Of a DNA stretch of 64,000 bases, positions 51,563 to 60,098 are shown piece by piece. Origin of the DNA: a virus; the IMG/VR virus record IMGVR_UViG_3300012582_000194, positions 62,001 to 126,000 of that record, one strand, 5' to 3'. Made by a program: the position numbers and the translations under genes. The notes beneath the pieces are model-generated. The model was not told the DNA's origin. It saw only the letters and a list, made by a program, of their open reading frames with translations, and searched no databases. How positions within the stretch are numbered: the stretch's first letter is position 1; every line of letters starts with the position of its first letter.

Positions 51563-52474
51563 TTATTTATCCATTCCTGCTTTAGGTTCTTCTAAATTGT
51601 TATGATATTCATGTTCCGCATCAGGATTAAGAATCATTTGTTTCCCTAATTCAAACCATGCTCGTGATAAATCTTTATCCATTTTATATAAAGATGTTGT
51701 GAGTGCGAATGGCGTATAATATATATTTAATGGAATATTTTTCTGGAAACATGCTAATTTTATTTCACTTTCATTTTCAATCGTTGTATTTCTTGACATC
51801 ACTGTAATAGTTCTTAACATCACACCTAAAACACTCTTTGGTGTCCATTCAACATCACTCTCCGTTAATTCTATTTTCTCTGGTCGTGAGAATATAACAT
51901 CTAGTGATTTTGATCCAGCTTCTAATGCCGCAATACCACCGACATGTTCTAGTGATCCACCATCAATATAATAATATTCACCTATTTTTACAGTTTCAGT
52001 TGCAATAGGAATTGATGACGATGCAACAACCCATTTGATTGCCGTCTCATAGTCTACTTTAGTAATATCACAATATTCAATTCTAACTAAATTAAGATTT
52101 ACTGCACCTATTTTTACAATTTTACCAGAATTTTTCATTCTTTCGTGTTGCTCTGGTGTGTAATATTTTTTTAATAGTTTATCTAAAGAATATTTACCTA
52201 AAGATTGTTTTCCTGAAATAACTCTGAATACCGCTTTAAGTGATATTTTACCATTATCTTTTGTTGGTTTAACTTCAAAGAAGTCGTCCTCGGTTGTATT
52301 CATAATAGCATTTTCTAAAATATCATAATCTTTAATTGCGATTAGTAATGCTATTATTGATCCTGCTGAAATACCAGTAATGACTTCGTAATCATTTCGT
52401 TTCATGAGCTCTGTAGCTACAGAGCTCAAAAAACTGATCTTAGTTGATCCTCCTGATATAGCTAAACCTTTCAT
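51563..52474 (-). CDS. Patatin-like phospholipase
   Basis: The family signatures are present: an oxyanion-type GGS near the N-terminus (ISGGSTKI), nucleophile Ser37 in GISAGSI, and the Asp partner in YYIDGGSLEH. Bacterial patatins are lipid acyl hydrolases. At 303 residues it is complete, with no signal peptide. A perfect 24-bp palindrome (52405-52428) lies within codons for FLSSVATELM. It is convergent with the TelA operon. Confidence 0.88.
   Translation of the reverse strand: MKGLAISGGSTKISFLSSVATELMKRNDYEVITGISAGSIIALLIAIKDYDILENAIMNTTEDDFFEVKPTKDNGKISLKAVFRVISGKQSLGKYSLDKLLKKYYTPEQHERMKNSGKIVKIGAVNLNLVRIEYCDITKVDYETAIKWVVASSSIPIATETVKIGEYYYIDGGSLEHVGGIAALEAGSKSLDVIFSRPEKIELTESDVEWTPKSVLGVMLRTITVMSRNTTIENESEIKLACFQKNIPLNIYYTPFALTTSLYKMDKDLSRAWFELGKQMILNPDAEHEYHNNLEEPKAGMDK
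52405..52428. repeat. Perfect 24-bp palindrome in the patatin gene
   Basis: TGAGCTCTGTAG (52405-52416) is followed immediately by its exact reverse complement (52417-52428), with no loop. Confidence 0.9.
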
Positions 52475-52666
52475 ATTTTATCGATAAATTAATTTATACT
52501 TTATATAATAAAAAATGAAAAAGTTTTAATATGGTAAAAAAAACAACAGAGGATTTTTTATTAGATGTTTTAAAAAATAAATATGACTAAATTATATGCC
52601 AAATATTTTTCTTTATATTAAAAACTTATTTGAGCTTTACTTTATAATAGAAAAGAAATACAAAAT

Positions 52667-53215
52667 ATGATAGTTATACAGCTTATTGCGGGTCCAGGGA
52701 CAGGAAAATCAACATTAGCACATTCTTTATTTTCAAAATTAAAGAAAAAAGGATTTAATGTAGAATTCGTCTTTGAAATAGCAAAAGAAATGCTTTTCGA
52801 AGAAAATAGTGCTATAAAATATCAAATGCAAGTTTTTTCAGAACAGCTTTGGAAATTGAGATCAAAAGAAAGTAAAGTTGATATTATTGTAACTGATACA
52901 TCTTTATTATTAGGATTAATATACTCAAGAGAAGAGAATCCACATTTTATACCTATGACAATATGGGAGTATAATCAATATCAAAATATGACATATTTTT
53001 TAGAAAGAGAAGATTTAGTATATCAACCTCATGGTAGATTCCAAACAGAAGAACAAGCAAAAGAAATTGATACAACAGTATTAAATTTACTAAAAGAACA
53101 TAATATAGAATATAAATCAATAAAAAGAAAAGGTGCTAAAAAAACAATTCTCGATGATATTGAAAAAATTTTACAACCTACTTTAGAAACTTTAAAAGAT
53201 AATGTAACTGAATAA
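52667..53215 (+). CDS. P-loop ATPase/kinase-like protein
   Basis: The protein begins directly with strand and P-loop, QLIAGPGTGKSTLAHSL (Walker A GPGTGKST), then VFEIAKEML and a Walker-B-like strand VDIIVTDTSLLLGL. This matches small AAA_28-type or NadR-like kinases. The substrate is unknown. The next gene starts three bases after its stop, so the two share a transcript ended by the palindrome at 53712. Confidence 0.65.
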   Translation: MIVIQLIAGPGTGKSTLAHSLFSKLKKKGFNVEFVFEIAKEMLFEENSAIKYQMQVFSEQLWKLRSKESKVDIIVTDTSLLLGLIYSREENPHFIPMTIWEYNQYQNMTYFLEREDLVYQPHGRFQTEEQAKEIDTTVLNLLKEHNIEYKSIKRKGAKKTILDDIEKILQPTLETLKDNVTE

Positions 53216-53218
53216 TAT

Positions 53219-53713
53219 ATGTTTCAATGTGTCCTTAAAACAGCGATAGATGATAACGACAAAATACAGTGGCAAGCATTGTATGTTGATGGTAAAAAAG
53301 TATTAGAAAACTTTGAAATCGATATAGAGAAAGCTCTACCTATATTCACACCAGGTAACATTGATTATGATGTAGTAGATATGCGAGAAAATGAATTTTC
53401 GGATATTGATAACTCGTTTCCATCAAATGAAGACTTTTATTATTTACTTGACTATAGAGACATTGAAGTTGGTTCTAAAGTATGGTTAGAAGATGGTGAG
53501 TGGGAAGTATCGGAAGTCGTTGGTGGTTATAGAGAAACTGGTGAGTATGAATATGTTGATTGGAAAGGGTTAACACCATATAAAAAAATGATACGCTATT
53601 CAGGACATATTATAACAAGATTTAAAGTAAAAGGTAAAAATATAACTTTTGTATGGGAAGATTACAACTATCAACAATCTTATTTATACGAATATTTGAA
53701 TTGTTTAAAATAA
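53219..53713 (+). CDS. Hypothetical acidic protein, 164 aa
   Basis: The protein is rich in Asp, Glu and aromatic residues (MRENEFSDIDNSF, WEDYNYQQSYLYEYLN) and looks like a compact beta domain around GSKVWLEDGEWEVSEVVGGY. No family recognised. It lies in an operon with the P-loop gene and is closed by a perfect palindromic terminator overlapping its stop. Confidence 0.5.
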   Translation: MFQCVLKTAIDDNDKIQWQALYVDGKKVLENFEIDIEKALPIFTPGNIDYDVVDMRENEFSDIDNSFPSNEDFYYLLDYRDIEVGSKVWLEDGEWEVSEVVGGYRETGEYEYVDWKGLTPYKKMIRYSGHIITRFKVKGKNITFVWEDYNYQQSYLYEYLNCLK

Positions 53714-53741
53714 AAAAGGGTGAATTAATTCACCCTTTTTT
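53712..53741. terminator. Perfect palindromic terminator
   Basis: A 30-base perfect palindrome: AAAAAAGGGTGAATT followed directly by its complement, ending in six T. It begins at the stop codon of the acidic 164-aa gene. Confidence 0.8.
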
Positions 53742-53769
53742 ATTAGTATAATTTAGGAGAATAGAAAGT

Positions 53770-53779
53770 AAATATATAC
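53770..53779 (+). promoter_or_regulatory. TATATA-type candidate late promoter of tagged genes
   Basis: AAATATATAC, 22 bases before the acidic tagged gene. Confidence 0.35.
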
Positions 53780-53801
53780 TAAAAAGTAAATAAAATTTTA
53801 A

Positions 53802-54803
53802 ATGAGTAAGTTAAAAAGATTGAAATCTTTTAGTGATTATAAACAGGATATGGGAAATACACCAAAATCTACTCCTGTACCATTGGTTTCGGAAAGAAAT
53901 TTACATAAAAGTGTAGTTACTAAACAAAGAATGGTGAAAGAATCTGCTTTTAAAGTGGGTGATGATTATAAAGTAAAGGTTACTTTTGATATTCCTGTAT
54001 CATTAATATCTGCTTATATTGAAAAAGTACAATCTGAAACAGGTAAAAATGCTTTAGAACATTTTAATGAAACTGAGTTGGCTGAACAAATGGCTCAATA
54101 CATACTAAAACAACATTTAAATATTGATCAAATACCGTCAGCATTATCAGTTGGTGAAGATCCTAATAGTTCTGAATCTACAGAAGCGCAAGAAGAAAAT
54201 GATGCTACTGATTTAGGTGCTGAATTTGGTGATACGCCATCGGGTGAAACAGCAGAACCAGGTATTGAAGAAACACCATCAACAGATACACCATCTAATA
54301 TTGATATTAATGATTCTGATTTAAATATTGATAAAGAAGAAGATGGAGAAGATATATCATTAGAAGATGATAATAAAGAAGAGGTTGGTGAAGACATTCC
54401 ATTAGAAGATGAAACTTCTGAAGAACCTGAATCCGAAACAAAAGAAGATCAAGATGAAAAAGAAATTAACTTAAAAAGTGATGAAGTAAATCTTGGTGAA
54501 GAAAGAGAGATTGAAGCAAATAAAATAGAAGAACAAGAAGAAGAATATGAAGAAATAAATCTTGATGTTGATACTATTGGTGATACAACAGGTGTATTGA
54601 ATAGTGTTACTATGGCTACTAAAGATATGTTATTCTATCTTAAACATCATGGAATAGATTGTACTGATTGTACAGCCAAAGATGTTGTAGATATTTATAA
54701 TGAAATATCAAAAGAATATACAATTGGAATTGATGATGATGGTAATGAAATAAAGCCAAGTCATAAAGAAGATTCCGATTTTAATGATTCTGATTTGTAC
54801 TAA
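53802..54803 (+). CDS. Tagged protein with long acidic domain, scaffold-like
   Basis: The N-terminus MSKLKRLKSFSDYKQDMGN belongs to the tag family. A small ordered domain (KVKVTFDIPVSLISAYIEKV, 55-105) precedes about 140 residues dominated by Glu and Asp with Ser/Thr/Pro, then a C-terminal domain (MATKDMLFYLKHHGIDCTDC). T4 prohead core proteins are likewise acidic and helical, so a scaffold or internal-head role is possible but unproven. An AAATATATAC motif lies 22 bases upstream and the next tagged gene follows after 19 bases. Confidence 0.55.
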   Translation: MSKLKRLKSFSDYKQDMGNTPKSTPVPLVSERNLHKSVVTKQRMVKESAFKVGDDYKVKVTFDIPVSLISAYIEKVQSETGKNALEHFNETELAEQMAQYILKQHLNIDQIPSALSVGEDPNSSESTEAQEENDATDLGAEFGDTPSGETAEPGIEETPSTDTPSNIDINDSDLNIDKEEDGEDISLEDDNKEEVGEDIPLEDETSEEPESETKEDQDEKEINLKSDEVNLGEEREIEANKIEEQEEEYEEINLDVDTIGDTTGVLNSVTMATKDMLFYLKHHGIDCTDCTAKDVVDIYNEISKEYTIGIDDDGNEIKPSHKEDSDFNDSDLY

Positions 54804-54822
54804 AAAATAAAAGATAAATGTT

Positions 54823-55092
54823 ATGAGTAAATATAAATATTTAACAAATTTTAAACAATTTGAATCACCTTATGGGAAAGATTCCAATGGTACACAGACA
54901 TCACATATGTATAAAGTTGGTGATAATGTTATAGTAGATGACATTAACGAAAAACATGCTGGTAAAGAAGGTGTCATTGTAGTACCTACTGATTTACATG
55001 AAGTAAAAGAAAAACAAGGTGAAATGGTAAAAGTGAAATTTACCGATGGTAAATCGGATTATGTAAGTATCTATGAATTAAACAAGATATAA
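54823..55092 (+). CDS. Tagged KOW-like small protein
   Basis: After MSKYKYLTNFKQFESPYG, the remaining 65 residues form a KOW/SH3-like barrel (YKVGDNVIVDDINEKHAGKE, VKVKFTDGKSDYVSIYEL). Combination of tag and small nucleic-acid-binding-type fold is consistent with an internal head protein, by inference. It is co-transcribed with the acidic tagged gene and closed by a hairpin terminator. Confidence 0.55.
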   Translation: MSKYKYLTNFKQFESPYGKDSNGTQTSHMYKVGDNVIVDDINEKHAGKEGVIVVPTDLHEVKEKQGEMVKVKFTDGKSDYVSIYELNKI

Positions 55093-55094
55093 TG

Positions 55095-55119
55095 AAAAGG
55101 GAGATTAATTCTCCCTTTT
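55095..55119 (+). terminator. Hairpin terminator
   Basis: AAAAGGGAGA/TCTCCCTTTT with a five-base loop and T-run, closing the two tagged genes at 53802 and 54823. Confidence 0.8.
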
Positions 55120-55191
55120 TTATTTCCGAAATTTTTAAAACTTTTTTACACATTTTCCATATATTATAAAGTCTGTGGTAAATTGTGAATT

Positions 55192-55201
55192 TAATATATA
55201 C
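55192..55201 (+). promoter_or_regulatory. TATATA-type motif, leaderless spacing
   Basis: TAATATATAC, four bases before the ATG at 55206; heads the dnaJ cluster. Confidence 0.35.
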
Positions 55202-55205
55202 ATTT

Positions 55206-55394
55206 ATGGCAATAGGTTCAATACCATCAAGACTTTACTTAGATTATGATATGGCTATCCATATTTATAATAAAATGGGAGATATTCAATTTATTGATTT
55301 CTTAGAAAACCACTATGTAATCTCTATGGATAAAGATTGTTATTATTTTCTTTTAAGTATTAAACAGGATTATGATAAATTAAAAAAGTTTTAA
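55206..55394 (+). CDS. Hypothetical protein, 62 aa
   Basis: I choose ATG 55206 over an in-frame GTG at 55185, because a TAATATATAC motif ends four bases before it. The product starts [20 protein letters not shown] and is aromatic-rich and helical. No family recognised. Its TAA overlaps the dnaJ ATG, so the two are coupled. Confidence 0.5.
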   Translation: MAIGSIPSRLYLDYDMAIHIYNKMGDIQFIDFLENHYVISMDKDCYYFLLSIKQDYDKLKKF

Positions 55395-56371
55395 TGTCAT
55401 TTATGAAACAAGATTATTACAACATTTTAGGTGTTGATAAAAACACTTCGCCAGAAGAATTAAAAGCAGCTTATAGAAAAAAAGCAAAAGAACATCATCC
55501 AGACAAAGGTGGTGATGCGGAACAATTTAAAATTATCAATTCTGCATATGAAACTCTCTCTGATCCACAAAAAAGGAGAGAATATGATAACCCGAATCAA
55601 TTTTCAAATTTCCAAGGTTCTCCTTTCGGTCAAGAGTTTAATTTCGATTTCGATTCAATATTTAATCAATTTAATTTTGGTGGACATAGAAAACAAGAAT
55701 TTAGAGAAGATTTAGATATAAGATTAACTGTAGATATACCGTTTAAAACTATTTACCAAGATAAACCATTAGAAATAAAATACTATAAAAATACACCATG
55801 TTCTAAATGTAATTATACAGGTGTTGAAGAAAGTGATGATTCTGCTGATTGTTTACATTGTGATGGTAAAGGACATAGTACAAAATTTGGAGGAAATAAA
55901 ACAACTTGTAATTATTGTCATGGTTCAGGTAAAATTCATACAAAGGCATGTTCTCAATGTGATGGTAATAAAGTAGAATCTAAATTAGAAACTATTACAA
56001 TGGACAATGTATTTATATTAGGTGAAGAACCACAAAGGATGGCATATAGAGGTAGTGGACACTTTTCTAGATATTATCCTGGTAGAAGAGGTGATTTAAT
56101 AATTTTATTAAACCCTATAGTAGATGGAAAATATTTAAGACAAGGTGTTAATTTATTACACCAATTGGATATAGATTATAGAACAGCAATTGAAGGTGGT
56201 GAAATTGAGTATACGCATCTTGATGACAAAATTTATAAAATAAGAATTTCTGAAAAATCTAATAAAGGAACTAAACTAAAAATGACAGGAAAAGGATTAT
56301 TACAAAGAGATAAAAAAACAAGAGGTGATTTAATAATTGAATTATCTATAATTATAAATTATGCAATTTAA
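55394..56371 (+). CDS. dnaJ: DnaJ (Hsp40) co-chaperone
   Basis: The 325-residue protein has a J domain ([23 protein letters not shown] near residue 38), a short Gly/Phe linker ([15 protein letters not shown]), and a zinc domain with four CxxC units ([32 protein letters not shown]). A substrate-binding C-terminal region contains RRGDLIILL and TGKGLL. It would deliver clients to host DnaK. The final dimerisation part is shorter than in bacterial DnaJ. It overlaps the previous stop and the next start. Confidence 0.93.
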   Translation: MSFMKQDYYNILGVDKNTSPEELKAAYRKKAKEHHPDKGGDAEQFKIINSAYETLSDPQKRREYDNPNQFSNFQGSPFGQEFNFDFDSIFNQFNFGGHRKQEFREDLDIRLTVDIPFKTIYQDKPLEIKYYKNTPCSKCNYTGVEESDDSADCLHCDGKGHSTKFGGNKTTCNYCHGSGKIHTKACSQCDGNKVESKLETITMDNVFILGEEPQRMAYRGSGHFSRYYPGRRGDLIILLNPIVDGKYLRQGVNLLHQLDIDYRTAIEGGEIEYTHLDDKIYKIRISEKSNKGTKLKMTGKGLLQRDKKTRGDLIIELSIIINYAI

Positions 56372-56771
56372 AGATTTGATTGATAATGGTGGTAGTGGTG
56401 TTTATTATAAAAATGTATCCATTATAAAAAAAGAAATAGAAAATATAAATGAAGATTTTATTTCTAAGAAAAGGATTATCCCAAATTCATTAAAGGATGT
56501 TTTACTTGATGAATCAATAACATATTGTTTTAATGAATATTATGTTGATGGTAATATGAAATCATATAGAGATTATAATAATAAATGTACAAGTGTATCT
56601 TTTTATTATGAATATAATGGAACAATATTTCTAAGTATTAAGAAAACGAATAGTGGTAAAATAACACGTAAGTGTATATTTGCGTGGGATGATATTTATA
56701 TTGAAAGAATTTATAAAGCTATATGTAAAATAGATAGGAATAATATTATTTCAGAAATCGTTAATGAATAA
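56361..56771 (+). CDS. Hypothetical protein, 136 aa
   Basis: The start overlaps the end of dnaJ by eleven bases. The protein begins [20 protein letters not shown] and contains a C-terminal beta sheet ([20 protein letters not shown]). No domain recognised. It is co-transcribed with dnaJ. Confidence 0.5.
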   Translation: MQFKDLIDNGGSGVYYKNVSIIKKEIENINEDFISKKRIIPNSLKDVLLDESITYCFNEYYVDGNMKSYRDYNNKCTSVSFYYEYNGTIFLSIKKTNSGKITRKCIFAWDDIYIERIYKAICKIDRNNIISEIVNE

Positions 56772-56781
56772 AAATATATAG
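56772..56781 (+). promoter_or_regulatory. TATATA-type candidate late promoter
   Basis: AAATATATAG, 15 bases before the 73-aa helical protein gene. Confidence 0.35.
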
Positions 56782-56796
56782 AAAAATACAACTACA

Positions 56797-57018
56797 ATGA
56801 TGGATATTAAAGATAATTGTACAGAAATGTTAAGAGAAGAAAGAGAAATCTTAATAAAAACATTAATAGATAATTTAGATGAATTGAAAGAAGATTTTTA
56901 TAAAGGACATATTCATATAGACAAAGAATCAATGTTGAGAAAAATTAATGAAATTTGGGATAACTATCAATTTGAAATGAAATATCGTAAGCTTAAGGCT
57001 TTATCAGAAAAGAAATAA
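56797..57018 (+). CDS. Small helical protein, 73 aa
   Basis: The product is a charged helical protein (EMLREEREILIKTLIDNLDEL, EIWDNYQFEMKYRKLK). Two adjacent ATGs (56797 and 56800) are possible starts. An AAATATATAG motif ends 15 bases upstream. It is convergent with the tagged gene at 57022, three bases apart. Confidence 0.45.
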   Translation: MMDIKDNCTEMLREEREILIKTLIDNLDELKEDFYKGHIHIDKESMLRKINEIWDNYQFEMKYRKLKALSEKK

Positions 57019-57021
57019 ATT

Positions 57022-57384
57022 TTAATTATCCTTTAATATAATTAAATATTTTCTATTTGTAATAGGAGATATATTTTCTTTTATTGTCCAATTATTATCC
57101 GATAATTTCATTTTAAATAATCTTAATCTTATATCACATAAAACATATAAACGAATTTCGGTATAGTTTACACTTTTAATTATATTTTTTATTTTTTTAT
57201 AAAAATTTGGTTCAGGTTTTCCAATTTTATTAAATGAATAGGTGTCTGTATCAATATCATAATATGCAATATCTAAATCTACTGTTTTCTTATCCCTTTC
57301 TTCTAAAATTATTTTATATTCTCCTATATAAAACACATTTTTATTGGAAGAATCGTAATTTTCAAATAATTTGATATATTTCAT
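57022..57384 (-). CDS. Tagged small beta-rich protein
   Basis: The 120-residue protein starts MKYIKLFENYDSSNKN, a clear tag-family member. A beta-rich domain follows (YIGEYKIILEERDKKTVDLD, IRLYVLCDIRLRLFKMKL) with no recognised family. A TTATATATAG motif lies 15 bases upstream, as for several other tagged genes. Confidence 0.5.
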   Translation of the reverse strand: MKYIKLFENYDSSNKNVFYIGEYKIILEERDKKTVDLDIAYYDIDTDTYSFNKIGKPEPNFYKKIKNIIKSVNYTEIRLYVLCDIRLRLFKMKLSDNNWTIKENISPITNRKYLIILKDN

Positions 57385-57399
57385 ATTTAAATATTTAAA

Positions 57400-57409
57400 C
57401 TATATATAA
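57400..57409 (-). promoter_or_regulatory. TATATA-type candidate late promoter of a tagged gene
   Basis: TTATATATAG, 15 bases before the tagged 120-aa gene. Confidence 0.4.
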
Positions 57410-57450
57410 AACAAAAATTACTTTTTAAGTAGAATAGTAAATCTTGACAT

Positions 57451-58206
57451 ATGAAAAGCATTAATTTTAAAGCAAGTAAAGAAGAATTTCATAAATTCTT
57501 ATATATTATAGAAGAATTAAATAAAATATCAGACACTCATAAAATAAAATGGGAAGGTGATAATGTTTTCATTTATTCTCTTATGGGTGATGATGGTACA
57601 AATCAGAAAATAGATGTTCTAAAGATATTTATTTTAAAACGTGATGTAGTATTTGCAGAATTTCTTGACGATAACATTACCTGGATAATAATAAAAACTA
57701 AGAGTTGGTTGAAGCAAGTTAAATTTCTTCGTGATGATGATGAAGATGTTGACATTTGCATTAATGTCATAGATAATAAAGTATATTCAGTTCAATTGAA
57801 AACTTCTATTCTACAGATTAATACTATCGCTGGTGATGATGTAATCAAAGATGTTCCAATGTCATTTGTTAAGGAGAGAATGAATCCTAAGTATGCCGAT
57901 TGGACATTCAACGCATCCGAAGATTTAATTAAGAGAGTTAAAAAACTTAATAAGTTAGATCCTTATAATGATATTATATCATTAACATCAATTGATGGTG
58001 AAGTAGTGATTAGAGAAGAAGCATTATGGGATTTAAAGATTACACCAAATGGAACAGTACCATCAAATAATTGGCTATTTAAGAAAGAACATTTAGAAAG
58101 AATTACATTAAATGAAGATGGTGTAGTGTTCGGTGTATTCGAAAGTTATATTTCAGTTAAAGAGAAAGAAAGTACAATGTTATTTACTTTAGATTTACTG
58201 TCATAA
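57451..58206 (+). CDS. Candidate DNA sliding clamp, gp45-like
   Basis: At 251 residues, size fits a T4-type clamp. The C-terminal half has the clamp pattern of helix then strands: WTFNASEDLIKRVKKL, IISLTSIDGEVVIREEALWD, LKITPN, NWLFKKEHLERI, VVFGVFESYISVKEKE and LFTLDLL, like the processivity-fold repeat of gp45. The N-terminal half (FKASKEEFHKFLYIIEELNK) fits a first repeat. The assignment is from pattern memory without a search. A homing endonuclease gene directly follows, a common location beside replication genes. Confidence 0.55.
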   Translation: MKSINFKASKEEFHKFLYIIEELNKISDTHKIKWEGDNVFIYSLMGDDGTNQKIDVLKIFILKRDVVFAEFLDDNITWIIIKTKSWLKQVKFLRDDDEDVDICINVIDNKVYSVQLKTSILQINTIAGDDVIKDVPMSFVKERMNPKYADWTFNASEDLIKRVKKLNKLDPYNDIISLTSIDGEVVIREEALWDLKITPNGTVPSNNWLFKKEHLERITLNEDGVVFGVFESYISVKEKESTMLFTLDLLS

Positions 58207-58221
58207 AAATAATAATGATAT

Positions 58222-59157
58222 ATGAAAGATAGTAAAAAACCTAATAAATATTGGACAAAAGAATTGTGTCATATAGAAGCCTTAAAATATGACACAAAAA
58301 GAGAATTTGAAAATAAATCTGGTTCAGCGTATGTTACGTCTATAAAAAATAAATGGATTAATGAAATATGTTCACACATGAAAAATTTGGTTAAACATGG
58401 ATACTGGGTATTTGAAAAATGTAAAGAAGATGCTCTAAAATATAAAAACAGACAAGATTTTAAAAATAATTCTGGTGGTTATAAAGCATCACTTAGAAAT
58501 GGTTGGTTAAATGAAGTTTGTTCACATATGGAAATTCAGGGTAGTAAATATTTGAGATTTATTTATGTGTTTGAGTTTGAAAATAATGCAGTATATATAG
58601 GATTATCATATAATGTTAAAATAAGATTGAATGAACATTTAAGTAATAAAAAAAGTCAGGTATATAAACATATAGAAAAAACAAATTCTAAATATATTTT
58701 AAAAATAGTAAATGATAAACCTATTATTAAAGAAAAAGCACAAATATTAGAACATGAGACAAAATTAAATTACATTAAAGAAGGTTGGATAATTCTTAAT
58801 AAAGCTAAAACAGGTAAAGGATTTGGCTCTCTTGGTGGTAATACTATAAAATGGACATATGAAAAATGTAAAGAAGAATCTCTAAAATATAAAACTAAAA
58901 GTGAATTTAAAAATAAATCAAATGGTGCTTATAGTTCTTCTGTTAAAAATAATTGGTATAAAAAAATAACCTCACATATGATAGAACTCAAGAAACCAAA
59001 TGGTTATTGGACAAAAGAAAAATGTCATGAAGAAGCTTTGAAATATAAATCCAAAATAAATTTTTGTAATGGATCTAAATTTGCTTATTCCAAATCTTAT
59101 AAAGAAGGGTGGTTGCTTGATGTGTGTATTCATATGATAACTTGTTATGATAAATAA
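58222..59157 (+). CDS. GIY-YIG homing endonuclease with four flanking repeats
   Basis: The nuclease core lies at about residues 112-185: FIYVFEFENNAVYIGLSYNV with KIRLNEHLSN, where YV and YIG form the GIY-YIG pair and Arg follows. Two repeats of about 45 residues precede it and two follow, each of the form YWTKExCHxEALKYK, EFxNKS, KNxWxxExCSHM. Such units probably bind DNA. GIY-YIG enzymes mobilise themselves or introns between phages. It is free-standing between two intact genes, so no intron is evident. Confidence 0.85.
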   Translation: MKDSKKPNKYWTKELCHIEALKYDTKREFENKSGSAYVTSIKNKWINEICSHMKNLVKHGYWVFEKCKEDALKYKNRQDFKNNSGGYKASLRNGWLNEVCSHMEIQGSKYLRFIYVFEFENNAVYIGLSYNVKIRLNEHLSNKKSQVYKHIEKTNSKYILKIVNDKPIIKEKAQILEHETKLNYIKEGWIILNKAKTGKGFGSLGGNTIKWTYEKCKEESLKYKTKSEFKNKSNGAYSSSVKNNWYKKITSHMIELKKPNGYWTKEKCHEEALKYKSKINFCNGSKFAYSKSYKEGWLLDVCIHMITCYDK

Positions 59158-59158
59158 A

Positions 59159-59392
59159 ATGAAACTTGGTGTTTTATACCATGATGGAAAGATAGTAAAT
59201 CACCGTCCTCTATTGAAAGTTTTATTAAATCCGATACTAAGAATGTTCGGAATCTGTATTGGTACTAACTTTAAAGATGGTGTTTTGGGTAGTATTATGA
59301 TTATTAAATGCGAAAAAGTAAATAAATTACAATGGGACTTCACCAATCATAATAAATACGATAAGATAGATAGAAAAAGATTATTTATCTAA
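59159..59392 (+). CDS. Hypothetical basic protein, 77 aa
   Basis: I start at ATG 59159, one base after the endonuclease stop; an upstream in-frame ATG at 59147 overlaps that gene. The product (MKLGVLYHDGKIVNHRPLLK) is basic with a hydrophobic middle (VLLNPILRMFGICIG). No family recognised. It may be co-transcribed with the endonuclease. Confidence 0.45.
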   Translation: MKLGVLYHDGKIVNHRPLLKVLLNPILRMFGICIGTNFKDGVLGSIMIIKCEKVNKLQWDFTNHNKYDKIDRKRLFI

Positions 59393-59408
59393 AAAATAAT
59401 ATCACAAT

Positions 59409-60098
59409 GTGTTTGCACTAAAAAAGAATATTTCACAAATTTTAATACCTGCTCTTAGAAAAAATGGTTGTGCATTTGATTTAGCAAAATATATTAATAA
59501 AAGAAATTTAATAATAAATTCTTTATTGGATGAGGATTGTGAAATCGGAGAAGCCTATTCACCATATTTAAAAGGAAATAAGAAAATAAAAATAGTTTTC
59601 TTTAATAGTCACCTTGTTTTAAATGATGATTTGAATAATACTTTAGTTAGAATTGATAACTACATGGATGATGTTGATAATACTGTTAATATTATTAATG
59701 AATATTACCAAGCAAAGTTTTATGAAAAAGATGAAATAAAAGAAATCTTAAAAGATAGAGCAGATGTTGAAAAAATAGAAAAACTACTAGATATTTTTTA
59801 TCCTGATGTTAAAGTAAGAAATTATGGTATTGTTGAAAGTAATTTATATTTATATTTAGGTGCTGGAATTTTTAGTTTTGAAATAAAAACAACAGATACT
59901 AATAAAAGAAGTTGCTTTACTAAAATACATTTTTATGGTAGATCTAGTGGTAAGTATCAAACAAATAATTACGGGCAAATTTGGAATTTAAATTCTAAGT
60001 ATAGATATTTAATATCATTCTCACAAGATCAATTAGAAATTAATGATTTCAATTTTCATAGATACGTAAAAGCCTATAATAAAAGCAAAACTATATAA
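59409..60098 (+). CDS. Hypothetical protein, 229 aa
   Basis: The likely start is GTG at 59409; an ATG two bases earlier is in a different, immediately closed frame. The N-terminal part is helical (ISQILIPALRKNGCAFDLAK) and the C-terminal part is beta-rich (NLYLYLGAGIFSFEIKTTDT). No family recognised. It is convergent with the glycosyltransferase gene, with stops adjacent. Confidence 0.5.
   Translation: MFALKKNISQILIPALRKNGCAFDLAKYINKRNLIINSLLDEDCEIGEAYSPYLKGNKKIKIVFFNSHLVLNDDLNNTLVRIDNYMDDVDNTVNIINEYYQAKFYEKDEIKEILKDRADVEKIEKLLDIFYPDVKVRNYGIVESNLYLYLGAGIFSFEIKTTDTNKRSCFTKIHFYGRSSGKYQTNNYGQIWNLNSKYRYLISFSQDQLEINDFNFHRYVKAYNKSKTI

Noticed and set aside
52531-52590. A 19-codon frame (MVKKTTEDFLLDVLKNKYD).
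   Set aside because: Too short, no promoter or neighbour coupling, and no supporting similarity.
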